Source of the DNA: Methylicorpusculum oleiharenae
Lineage (GTDB): Bacteria; Pseudomonadota; Gammaproteobacteria; Methylococcales; Methylomonadaceae
NCBI RefSeq assembly: GCF_009828925.2
Contig: NZ_WUTY02000001.1
Location: forward strand, 3,378,492-3,442,491
Length of the DNA: 64,000 bases
Direction: 5' to 3'
Position 1 is the stretch's first letter. Each line of letters begins with the position of its first letter. This document shows positions 53,296 through 62,739 of this stretch, piece after piece. Position numbers and translations under genes: made by a program. The notes beneath the pieces are model-generated. The model was not told where the DNA came from, did no database searches, and saw only the letters and a program-made list of their open reading frames with translations.

Positions 53296-55335
53296 ATGTT
53301 TATTCGCTTTATTCTGGTCGGGGGGATCGGTTTTTGCATCGATGCCGGCCTCACCTATCTTTTGATTCACCTGACAATTAAACCTTGGCTCGCTCGTGTT
53401 CCTGCCATATTACTTGCCATGATCTTCACTTGGCTCGCTAATAGGTACTTCACATATAAAGTTGATAAGGCCCGAACAGTTAGTGAAGCCATGAATTATT
53501 CAATAGTGGCGTTGATGATGGCTATTATTAACTACTTAATTTATTTATTACTTGTACGTTTCGGAATGTGGCCTCTAGCGGCTGTAACCTTGGCTACTGC
53601 TGGTCAGACTTTAATTAGTTTTCACGCTTATCGCCATTTTGTATTTAGTGTGGCCAAAATAAAAATGACGAGTGACTATTCACAACAGCCAGAGTCTATT
53701 AACCCAGAAACAAATGAATTAATTGTGAGTAAATCTTGGTACTACGACGTAGGTATTTTTCTTGCGGCGTTAGCAGTTTTGACTGGGGCAATGATCTCTC
53801 TTAACGCTCTAAACAGTGGGCTTTCTGGCAGTGACGAAGGATCTCATTTCCTCAATGGCTACTTAATATGGTCCTATTTGACTGAGGCATTTGGACAAAA
53901 TCCATTGGCCTATGCTACAGACTTTTATATCCATTACCCTAAAATTTCAATCGGGCATTGGCCCCCGCTTTATTATGTATTTCTGGCTAGCTTCTTCTTT
54001 TTACTTCCTCATGCTACGTTCCCCTTCATGCTCGTCAATTTGTTTGTTGCAGCGCTTCCCGCCCTGCTGATTGCAAGGGTGGTAAGGCAAGCGCTTGGTT
54101 TGCCATGGGCAGCATTAGCCGCTTTCACATATGTGTTGATTCCCATCACCCTAAATAACACGGTATACCTGATGTTGGATCAGGCATTGACATGCTTATG
54201 CCTAATTGCTGCGCTCCAATGGAGTGCCTACGCAAAGGAACCCACATTGAAGCGAGGTTTGGCTTATGCAGCCATAACCGCTACCGCAATTCTGGTCAAA
54301 GGGAACGGCTGGTTGTTGGGTGTGTTTCCATTTTTTCATATCGCATTGACTGGAAATTGGCGGATACTTTTTAATTGGAGAACCTATGTGGCAGGAACTC
54401 TGGCATTATCAATTGTTGGTGTCTGGACAGTAGTCACGTTCAAAATATCTAGTGATGGATTCAACTACGCTTGGGGTCTTGATTATTTTATTTTGGCGAC
54501 CTCGACTTTTCTGTTAGCCCTTTATTCAAATTTGGGGCTTGTTGGAGTAATTGCGGTATGTGTCGGCATTGCCGGGAGTCTGTCAGTCAAGGAACGGCCC
54601 GAATTATTAGAGATGGGAAGAACAGGGCTTGCTATGGTTCTTGCTACCCTCCTGTTTCATTCCATTGTGCCGGTCGATTTAGATCAGAGATATATGTCTT
54701 CAGCCATTCCCTTTTTAGCTATTTTTATGGCTATTGGCGTTTGGGTTTGCGTCCGGCGGTGGCAGATGGTTAATAGTCGGCCTTGGTCAGTATTAACGGT
54801 TGCAATAGCCATATTTAGCATTCCTGGATTATTATTTCTAGAAAGTCGTCCCGACAGATTTGATCTGCGCATGGATTTGGTGGCCGCTCAGTTAAATAAA
54901 CAGTCTGGCAGTCGGGTTGTTGTCATAGACGGTAGCCCCGGTGCGGAGGGCGCATTGACGGCGGAAGTTGTGTTACGTGATCTGGGTCGTAAAAGCTATG
55001 TAGTCCGTAGTTCGCAGCTGTTGGCAAAATCAGATTTTATGGGCAATCGCTACACACTTCGGGTAAATACACCTGAAGCCGTATTGAGTTTGTTGGATGA
55101 TATCTCAAGCAGCGCTGTAGTTGTCGCAGAAGGGCCATTTATTAAGCCTCATTTTGCCCATTCAGACTTAATATTGTCAGCTTTAAAGCATCCGTCTTCT
55201 CCCTATCAACTCAAACAGACTTATCTACATCACCAGCATAATGGTAAAACTCACTTGTATATGAGAAAAACTCCGATTCCGCTGCAACTAGAAGCGGTAA
55301 AACGCGTCAATTTTCCAGAAAAAGCACCTGGATGA
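53296..55335 (+). CDS. GtrA-GT39 fusion: flippase-like domain joined to a membrane glycosyltransferase
   Basis: A 679-residue membrane protein. Residues 1-120 form a GtrA-type four-helix domain (FILVGGIGFCIDAGLTYLL, ANRYFTYKVDKA, FHAYRHFVFSV). From about 155 a GT39/ArnT-like glycosyltransferase follows, with an acidic first loop (GLSGSDEGSHFLNGYLIWS), HYPKISIGHWPPLYYVFL, many helices and a soluble C-terminal end. With the preceding GT2 gene it gives the set: sugar loader, flipper and transferase for periplasmic glycosylation. Confidence 0.85.
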   Translation: MFIRFILVGGIGFCIDAGLTYLLIHLTIKPWLARVPAILLAMIFTWLANRYFTYKVDKARTVSEAMNYSIVALMMAIINYLIYLLLVRFGMWPLAAVTLATAGQTLISFHAYRHFVFSVAKIKMTSDYSQQPESINPETNELIVSKSWYYDVGIFLAALAVLTGAMISLNALNSGLSGSDEGSHFLNGYLIWSYLTEAFGQNPLAYATDFYIHYPKISIGHWPPLYYVFLASFFFLLPHATFPFMLVNLFVAALPALLIARVVRQALGLPWAALAAFTYVLIPITLNNTVYLMLDQALTCLCLIAALQWSAYAKEPTLKRGLAYAAITATAILVKGNGWLLGVFPFFHIALTGNWRILFNWRTYVAGTLALSIVGVWTVVTFKISSDGFNYAWGLDYFILATSTFLLALYSNLGLVGVIAVCVGIAGSLSVKERPELLEMGRTGLAMVLATLLFHSIVPVDLDQRYMSSAIPFLAIFMAIGVWVCVRRWQMVNSRPWSVLTVAIAIFSIPGLLFLESRPDRFDLRMDLVAAQLNKQSGSRVVVIDGSPGAEGALTAEVVLRDLGRKSYVVRSSQLLAKSDFMGNRYTLRVNTPEAVLSLLDDISSSAVVVAEGPFIKPHFAHSDLILSALKHPSSPYQLKQTYLHHQHNGKTHLYMRKTPIPLQLEAVKRVNFPEKAPG

Positions 55336-55410
55336 TAGACGATATTAAAAATAAAAACCTTTTGTAACTATTCTGCGGAGCAGAGCAGCAAAACAAAGAT
55401 GATGCACCGA

Positions 55411-55494
55411 GTAGGTTGCGGTTGGCGATAGCTAACCCAACATTTCAAGGCAATTACGTTAATTGTTAGGTTGCGAAAAGCATGCAACCTACGC
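55411..55494. repeat. Intergenic GTAGGTTGCG repeat
   Basis: Ends GTAGGTTGCG and GCAACCTACGC are inverted; the inside has GCTAACCCAACA and TTGTTAGGTTGCGAAAAGC. It is a short dispersed repeat with no gene. A trace of similar sequence (GACGCAACCTACACC) lies near 34123. Confidence 0.65.
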
Positions 55495-55556
55495 TGAATA
55501 ATTACAAATTTTTTAATTTGAGAATTAGCTATAAAAAACTGGAATCTTAAAATCTT

Positions 55557-56261
55557 GTGATTAATTCATATAAACAATTAGTGAATGGAAAATTACTGAT
55601 CGCCAGAGTGGAGAAATACATATGGCATCACCGGAGACTTATTTCAGTATTAGCCGTAATATTAACTGTCCAATTATTTGAACTCGCGCTTTTGCAGGTC
55701 AAATACGATATTTTTATAGGTGGTTTTTTACAACCTTACGCATATAAGTCATTCCCTGAAAGAGCTTTATTTATTCTGATTTCTCTATGGTATGACTTTC
55801 TTTTATTCGGTATCTTAGGCATATTTTGGTTTAGTCTCGCCGATCGTTTAAATAAATTCGGCATTCTGACTTATTACAGTTTTACTGTACTCATGTTATT
55901 GGTCATGGGTATTTGGCTGGGTCTAAAATTTAAAGTACTGTCTTATTTTAACGATACCATCAATTATCAGATTATCGCCAATCTGGGTGGCGGTAGCATC
56001 AAGGAGGGATTACTTTATGCATCTAATGAGATTGCGCTGTTTACCGGGATTATGGTCATTATTATTGGCGTTTTTATATTTATCGCCCGTTATTTAAAAA
56101 ACCATGAGTACACGAGAGATTATCACCAACAATTACCTCAATCTCTGATCTTAAAGTGGGCACTGATTATCATGTCAGTCGTCACGCCATTTTTAACCTA
56201 TGCCGTATCAGGTAACGACTTTCTACGTTACGGACTAGAAAAAAAACGTCTTACCGTTTGA
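55557..56261 (+). pseudogene. Membrane part of a sulfatase-type protein, frame-broken
   Basis: 234 codons with five membrane helices (LISVLAVILTVQLFELALLQ, the ALFILISLWYDFLLFG region, ILTYYSFTVLMLLVMGIW, FTGIMVIIIGVFIFIARYL, ILKWALIIMSVVTPFLTYAV). The frame ends just after a run of eight A residues at 56239-56246. Beyond that run the next frame continues with a sulfatase domain, so both parts were very probably one gene. Start GTG 55557 lacks a clear ribosome site. If slippage occurs on the A run, a full protein could still be made. Confidence 0.7.
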
Positions 56262-57616
56262 TTAGCTCGGGGCTTGACTCCCTGACCGACTTTGATGACG
56301 ATGGATACGGTTTATTTGGCTATCCAAAAGATTCAGCCTTATTTGATGATCGAATTTACCCAGGTGCTTTGGATATTCCCGGTAATGAAATCGATGAAGA
56401 TGGCTTATTAGGTGACGCGGTATTAATGCCTCTCACGCCCGATCCTTTGAAAGAAATTCAGCCGCGTGCCGGCAAACATATCATTTTGATCGTTTTGGAA
56501 ACAGCACGCGTCGATTTGTTAGAACAACAAATCAACGGTCAGTATGTTGCCCCGGTTATGCGCGAAATTGCACGAACCGGGACTTCAGCCGAATATGCTT
56601 ATAGTCATACGGGGTATACTGTAACCTCCCTCATGGCGCTATTTAACCGCGAACTTATTCAACATGATCATCGCATCAGGCTGATTGATTTTCTTCAGAC
56701 CTCAGGTTACGGCATATCAATTATTTCAGGGCAAGACGAATCTTTCGGTGATATAGCATTGAATACCGGTATGACAAAAGAAGGTGTTAATTATTTTGAT
56801 GCACGCACAGCGATTGAAGATCGTGTGTTTCCGAGCAAAGATTCAGGAAGTTTAAGACTCAGCGAAGAAAGGGTAGTGGAGCAGTTTCAAAAACGCTTCA
56901 GTGAACTGGATCTAAAGACGCCGCAATTTATGTATTTAAATTTCCAGGCGGCTCATTTTCCTTATTCGCATCCGAACATGCAAAAAAGGCTCATCAAAGA
57001 ATTTATTCCTCGCTCCGAGATTGTGCCAGAAAATCGGGATCGCGTGGCCGCCTCCTATTGGAATGCAATCTCCAATGCCGATTGGGCTGTCGGACAAGTG
57101 GTAGATACACTCAAAAAAAATAATCTGTATGATCAAACAACCCTCGTCATTTTGGGTGACCATGGCGAGTCCTTATTTGAAGATGGATTTTTGGGGCATG
57201 GTCACGCGATAAATGAAGCACAAACACACATTCCATTAGTGTTTAATGACTCGAATTTAGAAATACGAGAAGCAATAGGGCAGGTCGATGTTGCCGAAAT
57301 GGCTATTCGTTCCGCATTCGAGTTGCCGAATCAATGGCTTAAACCTGATAAAACAGTATTTCAATTAGTGGGTACTTTGTCGCTTCCAACGTTGATTGGA
57401 CACGTTAAATACGGTGGCGGGCGGATTACTTTTGATTTTCGTTCTGAGCAGGCTTATCTAAGTGAGCTAAAACAGTGGAAAACACTGCAGGAATTATTGG
57501 CAGATAAAAACCAAAAGGACGGAATCACACATTTAATTAGCGAATGGGAAACTTTGAAATGGCATGAATATGATTTTCGTGAACGGAATCGTAAACATTC
57601 CTTTGAAAAAAAATGA
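56258..57616 (+). CDS. Sulfatase/phosphoglycerol transferase-like domain, probable downstream part of the same gene
   Basis: A 452-codon frame in the alkaline phosphatase superfamily: AGKHIILIVLETARVDLLEQ (metal aspartate replaced by T/A context), SHTGYTVTSLMALF around the likely nucleophile threonine, MYLNFQAAHFPYSHP, and LGDHGESLFEDGFLGHGHAI with metal ligands. The only available start is a TTG overlapping the stop of the membrane part. Its frame runs upstream without a stop through the A run, which supports a single ancestral membrane-bound enzyme that modified a polysaccharide or lipid with a charged group. Confidence 0.75.
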   Translation: MISSGLDSLTDFDDDGYGLFGYPKDSALFDDRIYPGALDIPGNEIDEDGLLGDAVLMPLTPDPLKEIQPRAGKHIILIVLETARVDLLEQQINGQYVAPVMREIARTGTSAEYAYSHTGYTVTSLMALFNRELIQHDHRIRLIDFLQTSGYGISIISGQDESFGDIALNTGMTKEGVNYFDARTAIEDRVFPSKDSGSLRLSEERVVEQFQKRFSELDLKTPQFMYLNFQAAHFPYSHPNMQKRLIKEFIPRSEIVPENRDRVAASYWNAISNADWAVGQVVDTLKKNNLYDQTTLVILGDHGESLFEDGFLGHGHAINEAQTHIPLVFNDSNLEIREAIGQVDVAEMAIRSAFELPNQWLKPDKTVFQLVGTLSLPTLIGHVKYGGGRITFDFRSEQAYLSELKQWKTLQELLADKNQKDGITHLISEWETLKWHEYDFRERNRKHSFEKK

Positions 57617-57672
57617 GATAGTGCATTTTGCTAAGAACTTTAGTTTGGAAGATGACCTTGGCCTTTTTGTAA

Positions 57673-58932
57673 CTACTTCAATATAGGTGATAGAGGCCTT
57701 TTGGGAATCGTTTGCTTCTGTTTAATAGCTAATTCCTCATTTGCAAATTTTTTAATCAAAACAGCAATAAAAATCAAATGATAAAGTAAATCCCAATAAG
57801 CAAGGCCTAGAAATGCAGTGCCAAGCATATAACAAATCAGTGAAGCTCTCACCATAAAACAATAATGGGCTACCCATTCCATCCCTTCAATTTCTTTGGT
57901 CTTTTTGGGTAAAAATGTTAGGTTTACAATTGTGCCCAAGATCATCGAAATCCAAATTCCAAAGGCCAGAAAGCCATGTTCAGCAAACATTTCTACATAA
58001 GAACTGTGCCAGTCTCGATTAGTAACATACATCCAGCCTTCAAATCCTGACCCGGTAAAAGGGTGTTCCAAAGTATGACGCCAACCGTCCGTCCAAGCTT
58101 CTATTCGTCCCATGGCAGATTCGTCTTCTTGATAGGATTCTAGTGTTTCCATTCGACCAAACCATTCTTGTGGTAAATAATCGACAACAAAAAAAGCAGA
58201 CACTAGTACTAATGGAATTGCCAAAAGTTTATGCTTACTATTCCAAATCAGCATTAAGATGAGCGCAGACATAGTTAATAAAGCTCCTCTTGACCAAGAA
58301 GATAATGATGCCGCAAAAATAATCGGTATAGATAAGAGAACCCCCTTTTTAATCCAAAAATGATTAGACCCTTTTTGCCACACAAGCAATAACGGAATAA
58401 TCATTAACATGGCAACAGCAAATTGATTATTATCTTCAAATTGAGTAAGAGGAGGGCCATAAACACGGTGTCCAAAGCCTGATAATAAAGCAAAAATGCC
58501 ACCTTTCAGAGCAACAATTCCAATGGCGATACCGATAGTAACAATTAACAAATACAGTTTTTGCCGCGTATTGATTAGTACTAAAGTAAAATAAAACGGT
58601 ATGTAAATTTTTGTTACAAACCAAAACCGATCCCAAGCAATATCTTGAATATAAGCTTGAGTAGTGGTAAATAAGAAATATAACCATAAGAATACGAAAA
58701 ATATAACTCGCCAGTCTTTAGGAATAGACTGTTTGTCTTTAGTTGTGAAGGTACGAAAAGCTACTATTAGAAAAAGTATATAATATACAGGTAAAGTTCT
58801 TACGAATCCCCAAGCATAAGCATGAGGATTTAAATAACTAAATATGGCGAGAGATAATACTCCCCACCAGGGTTTTTTAAATGCGGCGACGATGCAACCA
58901 GTTAGAAAAATTAGAACGACAATATCACGCAT
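57673..58932 (-). CDS. Exosortase A-associated O-antigen ligase family protein
   Basis: A 419-residue protein with about 11 membrane helices. The start MRDIVVLIFLTGCIVAAFKK and YLNPHAYAWGF resemble the putative O-glycosylation ligase of exosortase A systems (TIGR03097 type). The central Wzy_C region has AASLSSWSRGALLTM and a periplasmic loop with the histidine in TNRDWHSSYVEMFAEHGFL. It likely transfers the finished glycan to its acceptor. It heads the minus-strand block that fills the rest of the window. Confidence 0.87.
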   Translation of the reverse strand: MRDIVVLIFLTGCIVAAFKKPWWGVLSLAIFSYLNPHAYAWGFVRTLPVYYILFLIVAFRTFTTKDKQSIPKDWRVIFFVFLWLYFLFTTTQAYIQDIAWDRFWFVTKIYIPFYFTLVLINTRQKLYLLIVTIGIAIGIVALKGGIFALLSGFGHRVYGPPLTQFEDNNQFAVAMLMIIPLLLVWQKGSNHFWIKKGVLLSIPIIFAASLSSWSRGALLTMSALILMLIWNSKHKLLAIPLVLVSAFFVVDYLPQEWFGRMETLESYQEDESAMGRIEAWTDGWRHTLEHPFTGSGFEGWMYVTNRDWHSSYVEMFAEHGFLAFGIWISMILGTIVNLTFLPKKTKEIEGMEWVAHYCFMVRASLICYMLGTAFLGLAYWDLLYHLIFIAVLIKKFANEELAIKQKQTIPKRPLSPILK

Positions 58933-58971
58933 TTTGTTTGTATAATCTAGAAACTCAGAAAGTCGATAAAA

Positions 58972-59955
58972 CTAATTATTAAGATATTTATCTAGTTTAT
59001 CTTTAAAAGTTGGATTTTTTTTATACTCAAGATAGCCGGTCAAAAAACCTAAATTAGTAGAAAGGTTGCGCAAATAAGTGATAAGGGGAACGAAAGTCTC
59101 TCTTCGCCAATCCTTATCAAGTTTGCGGATTTTGACAAGTGAAGGATAAGAAATTTGCTGATATAAAAATATAGCAATTACAAATGTTATTATCCATATT
59201 AGCGGATAAATAAACCCCAACAGTATACTTAGCCAAAATAATGCATGATATTTTAACCAATAAAATGTTCCTTTTATATCTCCCCAGTTAATACGTCCAT
59301 TTCCTTTGCCATAAAGATAAAACATTTTAGCTATTTTTCGAAAACTACTACGAGGACGCCAAAAAATAATAGCGCTTGGATTATGTGATACATTAAATCC
59401 ATGTTTATTCGCAGCTAAAGCAAACAAAGAGTCCTCGGCAGTATATAACCATTCAGGGTATCCACCGACTTTTTCCCAAAGAGATTTGCGGAACGCCGAG
59501 CAACGACCGTAAAATAATTTTTCTTGTTCTTTTGTAGAGTGATCGGGTAGAGAAAGTAATCCACTATAATGTTCCAAAACTGTATTTGTCTCTGGAACTA
59601 CTTTTCCTGAAACTGCATCAATAATATCATTGTCTCTTAGTGCTTTTGTTATCTCGAATAACCAGTTTTGATCTGGCCTACAACCTGCATCAGTGACCGC
59701 AATAATTGGATTGGAAGCATTTAAAATAGCTATATTCCTGCCTTCTGAAATGTTGGTATTGAGTGCTTCTAAAATTTTAAGTTGGTTGAATTTAGACTGA
59801 TAGGATTTGAGTTTAGCTAGAGTGTTATCTTTTGATCCCCCATCCACTACGATAACTTCATCGGGTTGTAGACTTTGGCAGAGAAGTGCATCAAAAAGAT
59901 ATACAATGCCCTCTTCATCATTTAGAACGGTAGTGATTAGAGTTATTTTTTTCAT
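58972..59955 (-). CDS. Glycosyltransferase, GT2 family
   Basis: A 327-residue GT-A glycosyltransferase: VDGGSKDNTLAKLKSYQ, VTDAGCRPDQNW and GGYPEWLYTAEDSLFALAAN hold the nucleotide- and metal-binding residues. Two membrane helices near the C-terminus (ALFWLSILLGFIYPLIWIIT) anchor it. AT-rich compared with the genes at 45-51 kb. Confidence 0.88.
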   Translation of the reverse strand: MKKITLITTVLNDEEGIVYLFDALLCQSLQPDEVIVVDGGSKDNTLAKLKSYQSKFNQLKILEALNTNISEGRNIAILNASNPIIAVTDAGCRPDQNWLFEITKALRDNDIIDAVSGKVVPETNTVLEHYSGLLSLPDHSTKEQEKLFYGRCSAFRKSLWEKVGGYPEWLYTAEDSLFALAANKHGFNVSHNPSAIIFWRPRSSFRKIAKMFYLYGKGNGRINWGDIKGTFYWLKYHALFWLSILLGFIYPLIWIITFVIAIFLYQQISYPSLVKIRKLDKDWRRETFVPLITYLRNLSTNLGFLTGYLEYKKNPTFKDKLDKYLNN

Positions 59956-60076
59956 TGCTTACCTATTTCAAAAATCATAGTGCCCTTCATTATTAAAATA
60001 TCGTAGAATCTTGGAGGCTTTGAGCTTATATGCCTTTTGTATGGCTTTATTAACTACCGACGTTAAAAGAAAAGTT

Positions 60077-61120
60077 TTAAGCCCATCCTAAATCTCGGGA
60101 TAAGCTCTTTCGAATGCCGCCTTCAGGATGAGTAAAGGTATAAATCTTCGTGTTTGCATTATCAAATAACAATTTTTCTATTTCAAATAAAAGAAAATTA
60201 TCAGGTTGTTCGTTTTCTACTATATCTTTAAGTTGTGGAAAGTCGAAATACTGCAAGACCTCAAAATCCGTTTTTAATGGATTAAAATAGTTTTTATCCT
60301 GTTCGTTGGTAAGTATGTATATTTTAGAATGCTTAGGTAGAAAATCTAACAAGGTAGATCTTATTTTTTCAGGTTGGGTGTCATCATCTAGATTGGGATA
60401 TAAATCTACCATTTTCAACATGTCGCCGCGCCTTACATGTATTGCACAATAGTTTTCTATCTTATTACTTACTTGAGTATAAATATCAAAAACAAGCTTA
60501 GATGGCAAAAACTTTACCGAATAATCTATAATTCCTCTAACACCATTATGAATGCCGTTAATTTCTAACCCCGTTCTATTATGTCTTATAATAAGGTCGA
60601 AGTATTCATTTTCTTTCTCCGTAATAACGTGATCACGCTCAATCCAGAGAATAGATAAATCATCATAATTGCCGATATCTTTTTCTTTAATCGCGCGAAT
60701 TATAATATTATTACCAGCTGACGTATGGCTAATGTTAATGTTATCCAAATCAATATATTTGTCCCAAGTGGAATCAACGTCGATACCATAATTATGGCAA
60801 CTATCGAATTCTGGTTTAAATACTATAGGCGTTCTATTTAATGAAACTGACTCTCTTATTAACCAATTCAACGCCTCACGCAAATGATTTATTCCTGGCT
60901 TTGCCTCTATATTTATAGTGAAATATTTGTTAATTTTAACTAATTCAGATTCATTTTCATCATTAAATCTGGCAGGTATTGGGTGTTTTTTATTGACAAG
61001 AGCTGTTTTAATTCTTTTTGAGTTTCTTTTTTTTACCTTAACAATTCTATATCCATTTGAATAAATTAATTCTTTTATATTTTTTTTTATAAAATCGAAT
61101 ATTTCCGTTACATTACTCAT
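60077..61120 (-). CDS. Fucosyltransferase-like protein (HxRRGD motif)
   Basis: A 347-residue protein, strongly AT-rich. The key motif is YCAIHVRRGDMLKMVD, the GDP-fucose-binding HxRxGD of GT11/GT23/O-fucosyltransferase-like enzymes. Later segments HSKIYILTNEQDKNYF and FLLFEIEKLLFDNANTKIYT fit the C-terminal Rossmann half. The N-terminal 70 residues are lysine-rich with no homology I know. Base use points to recent transfer. The donor sugar is an inference. Confidence 0.65.
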   Translation of the reverse strand: MSNVTEIFDFIKKNIKELIYSNGYRIVKVKKRNSKRIKTALVNKKHPIPARFNDENESELVKINKYFTINIEAKPGINHLREALNWLIRESVSLNRTPIVFKPEFDSCHNYGIDVDSTWDKYIDLDNINISHTSAGNNIIIRAIKEKDIGNYDDLSILWIERDHVITEKENEYFDLIIRHNRTGLEINGIHNGVRGIIDYSVKFLPSKLVFDIYTQVSNKIENYCAIHVRRGDMLKMVDLYPNLDDDTQPEKIRSTLLDFLPKHSKIYILTNEQDKNYFNPLKTDFEVLQYFDFPQLKDIVENEQPDNFLLFEIEKLLFDNANTKIYTFTHPEGGIRKSLSRDLGWA

Positions 61121-61152
61121 AAATATGACACACTATATATTAAAAATATTAT

Positions 61153-61731
61153 CTATTTAGACTGTAACTTTTGTAATTTTCTATTAAGAGTCTTAGAATC
61201 AGGTGAATATTTAAGGCCTAATTTAAGAGTGTCCAAAGCGTCACTTTTCATATTATTTTTGATGTAATAATCCGCTAATTTAGAATAAGCCTGTGGATAT
61301 TTAGGTCTTAGTTTAATTGCTTTATTGTATTCTTGAGTAGCTCCTGGTTTGCCTAGTTTAGCCATGGCTTCTGCCTTATAGAGACTGGTCGCAGCTAGTA
61401 TTAAATAATAGGTCTGAGGTAGTTTTTTAGGATCGCCACTGTTTGTTTGAACATACTCAAATTCCTGTATGGCCGTACTATAATCTTTTCTTATCATGGA
61501 TTTCATGCCATGACAAAAATGCTGATTATGGTGGCCAGCTGGTGATTTTACTTCCCGTCTTAAATATTTAGCATTATCTTGGTAATTACCTATTGATAAG
61601 CCCATGCAAAATGGAGGTAATTGCTGGGCTTCGCTCGCAGAAATTTCATAGGGTTCAAATGAAAAAGAAACAGAAGAATGTAATGAGATAACTAATATTA
61701 GTAATAGCTGTTTTGATGTGATTTCATTCAT
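61153..61731 (-). CDS. TPR-repeat protein with signal peptide
   Basis: A 192-residue exported protein. An N-terminal signal (KQLLLILVISLHSSVSFSF) is followed by a region with two cysteines (LPPFCMGLSIGNY, HNQHFCHGMKSM) and TPR units (YLILAATSLYKAEAMAKLGK, YPQAYSKLADYYIKNNMKSD). TPR proteins in such loci often help assembly or secretion of the polymer. No specific function is recognised. Confidence 0.75.
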   Translation of the reverse strand: MNEITSKQLLLILVISLHSSVSFSFEPYEISASEAQQLPPFCMGLSIGNYQDNAKYLRREVKSPAGHHNQHFCHGMKSMIRKDYSTAIQEFEYVQTNSGDPKKLPQTYYLILAATSLYKAEAMAKLGKPGATQEYNKAIKLRPKYPQAYSKLADYYIKNNMKSDALDTLKLGLKYSPDSKTLNRKLQKLQSK

Positions 61732-61801
61732 AATCGGTCTTTATTAAAAATTTTCAGGAAAGAAAAAGTTAGAAAAATATCCACCGGTTTTCTCATTTTA
61801 G

Positions 61802-62734
61802 TTAAGCCTTCTTTTTATAATAACCACAAATCATTCCATAAAAAAATGAAACGTTCATTAACTGTCGAAAAGAATTATAAATACCGTATTTAATTGATTG
61901 ATGTAGATATTTATGTATGGAATTAATAAATTGAATAAAAATAAATAAAGGTATACCTGCAAATGTCCGTTTATAATTTAAAGAATCTTTTTGAGCTTGT
62001 AATTTTCCAGCATTGCTGTGAAGTGTTAGAAAAAAACCCGGTTTTAATTGGTGTTGTAAAATTTTGTGTAATACTAATGCATCAGGCTGATAGTAAAACT
62101 TGCCTCCAACATTCGCAAGTCGATTAAAAAAATCAGTTTCTTCACCTTTGAATAATTCTTCTTTTTTTAACCCGGTGCCTTTACGCCCTAGTTCAGTATC
62201 AAATAATCCAATTCTTTCAAAAACTGAACGTCGGACAGCCATATTGCCGCCAAATGGATATTCTTCATATCCATCCATAGGATGAGTTTGGCCACCAAAA
62301 TCCTGATGCCCAAGGAAACCGTACATGTCAGGAGTAATCCATTTGGGTAATTTTGCCGGGCTTTCTATATGAATACGTCCTCCCACTGCATCGCAAGGAT
62401 AAGTGATAAACGTTTGATAAATAGACTGAAGCCATTTTTTGCTAACTCTTATATCATCATCAATAAAAATCAAGATATTGCCTTTGGATTCTATTATTCC
62501 ATTATTTCTTGCGTGCGATAACCCTTGTTTTTTCTCAAAGCTATAACGTAGTTGATAATGGCAGTTCGCCTTATATTGAGCAATAAATTCTTTTGTATGA
62601 TCACTGGAATTATTGTCTATTAATAAAACTTCCCATGTAAATGCACTGCTTATTTCCTGAGCGTCAAGACAATCTAAGCAGTCTTGTAGATTGTCTGCAC
62701 GATTATAAGTACAAATAATAATACTGATATCCAT
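61802..62734 (-). CDS. Glycosyltransferase, GT2 family
   Basis: A 310-residue transferase of the WcaA/EpsH kind: IIICTYNRADNLQDCLDCLD, LLIDNNSSDHTKEF, ILIFIDDDIRVSKKWLQSI (the DDD metal site), GGNMAVRRSVFERIG and KGEETDFFNRL. It starts 5 bases after the stop of the polysaccharide deacetylase gene, so the two are coupled. Confidence 0.9.
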   Translation of the reverse strand: MDISIIICTYNRADNLQDCLDCLDAQEISSAFTWEVLLIDNNSSDHTKEFIAQYKANCHYQLRYSFEKKQGLSHARNNGIIESKGNILIFIDDDIRVSKKWLQSIYQTFITYPCDAVGGRIHIESPAKLPKWITPDMYGFLGHQDFGGQTHPMDGYEEYPFGGNMAVRRSVFERIGLFDTELGRKGTGLKKEELFKGEETDFFNRLANVGGKFYYQPDALVLHKILQHQLKPGFFLTLHSNAGKLQAQKDSLNYKRTFAGIPLFIFIQFINSIHKYLHQSIKYGIYNSFRQLMNVSFFYGMICGYYKKKA

Positions 62735-62739
62735 AACGT

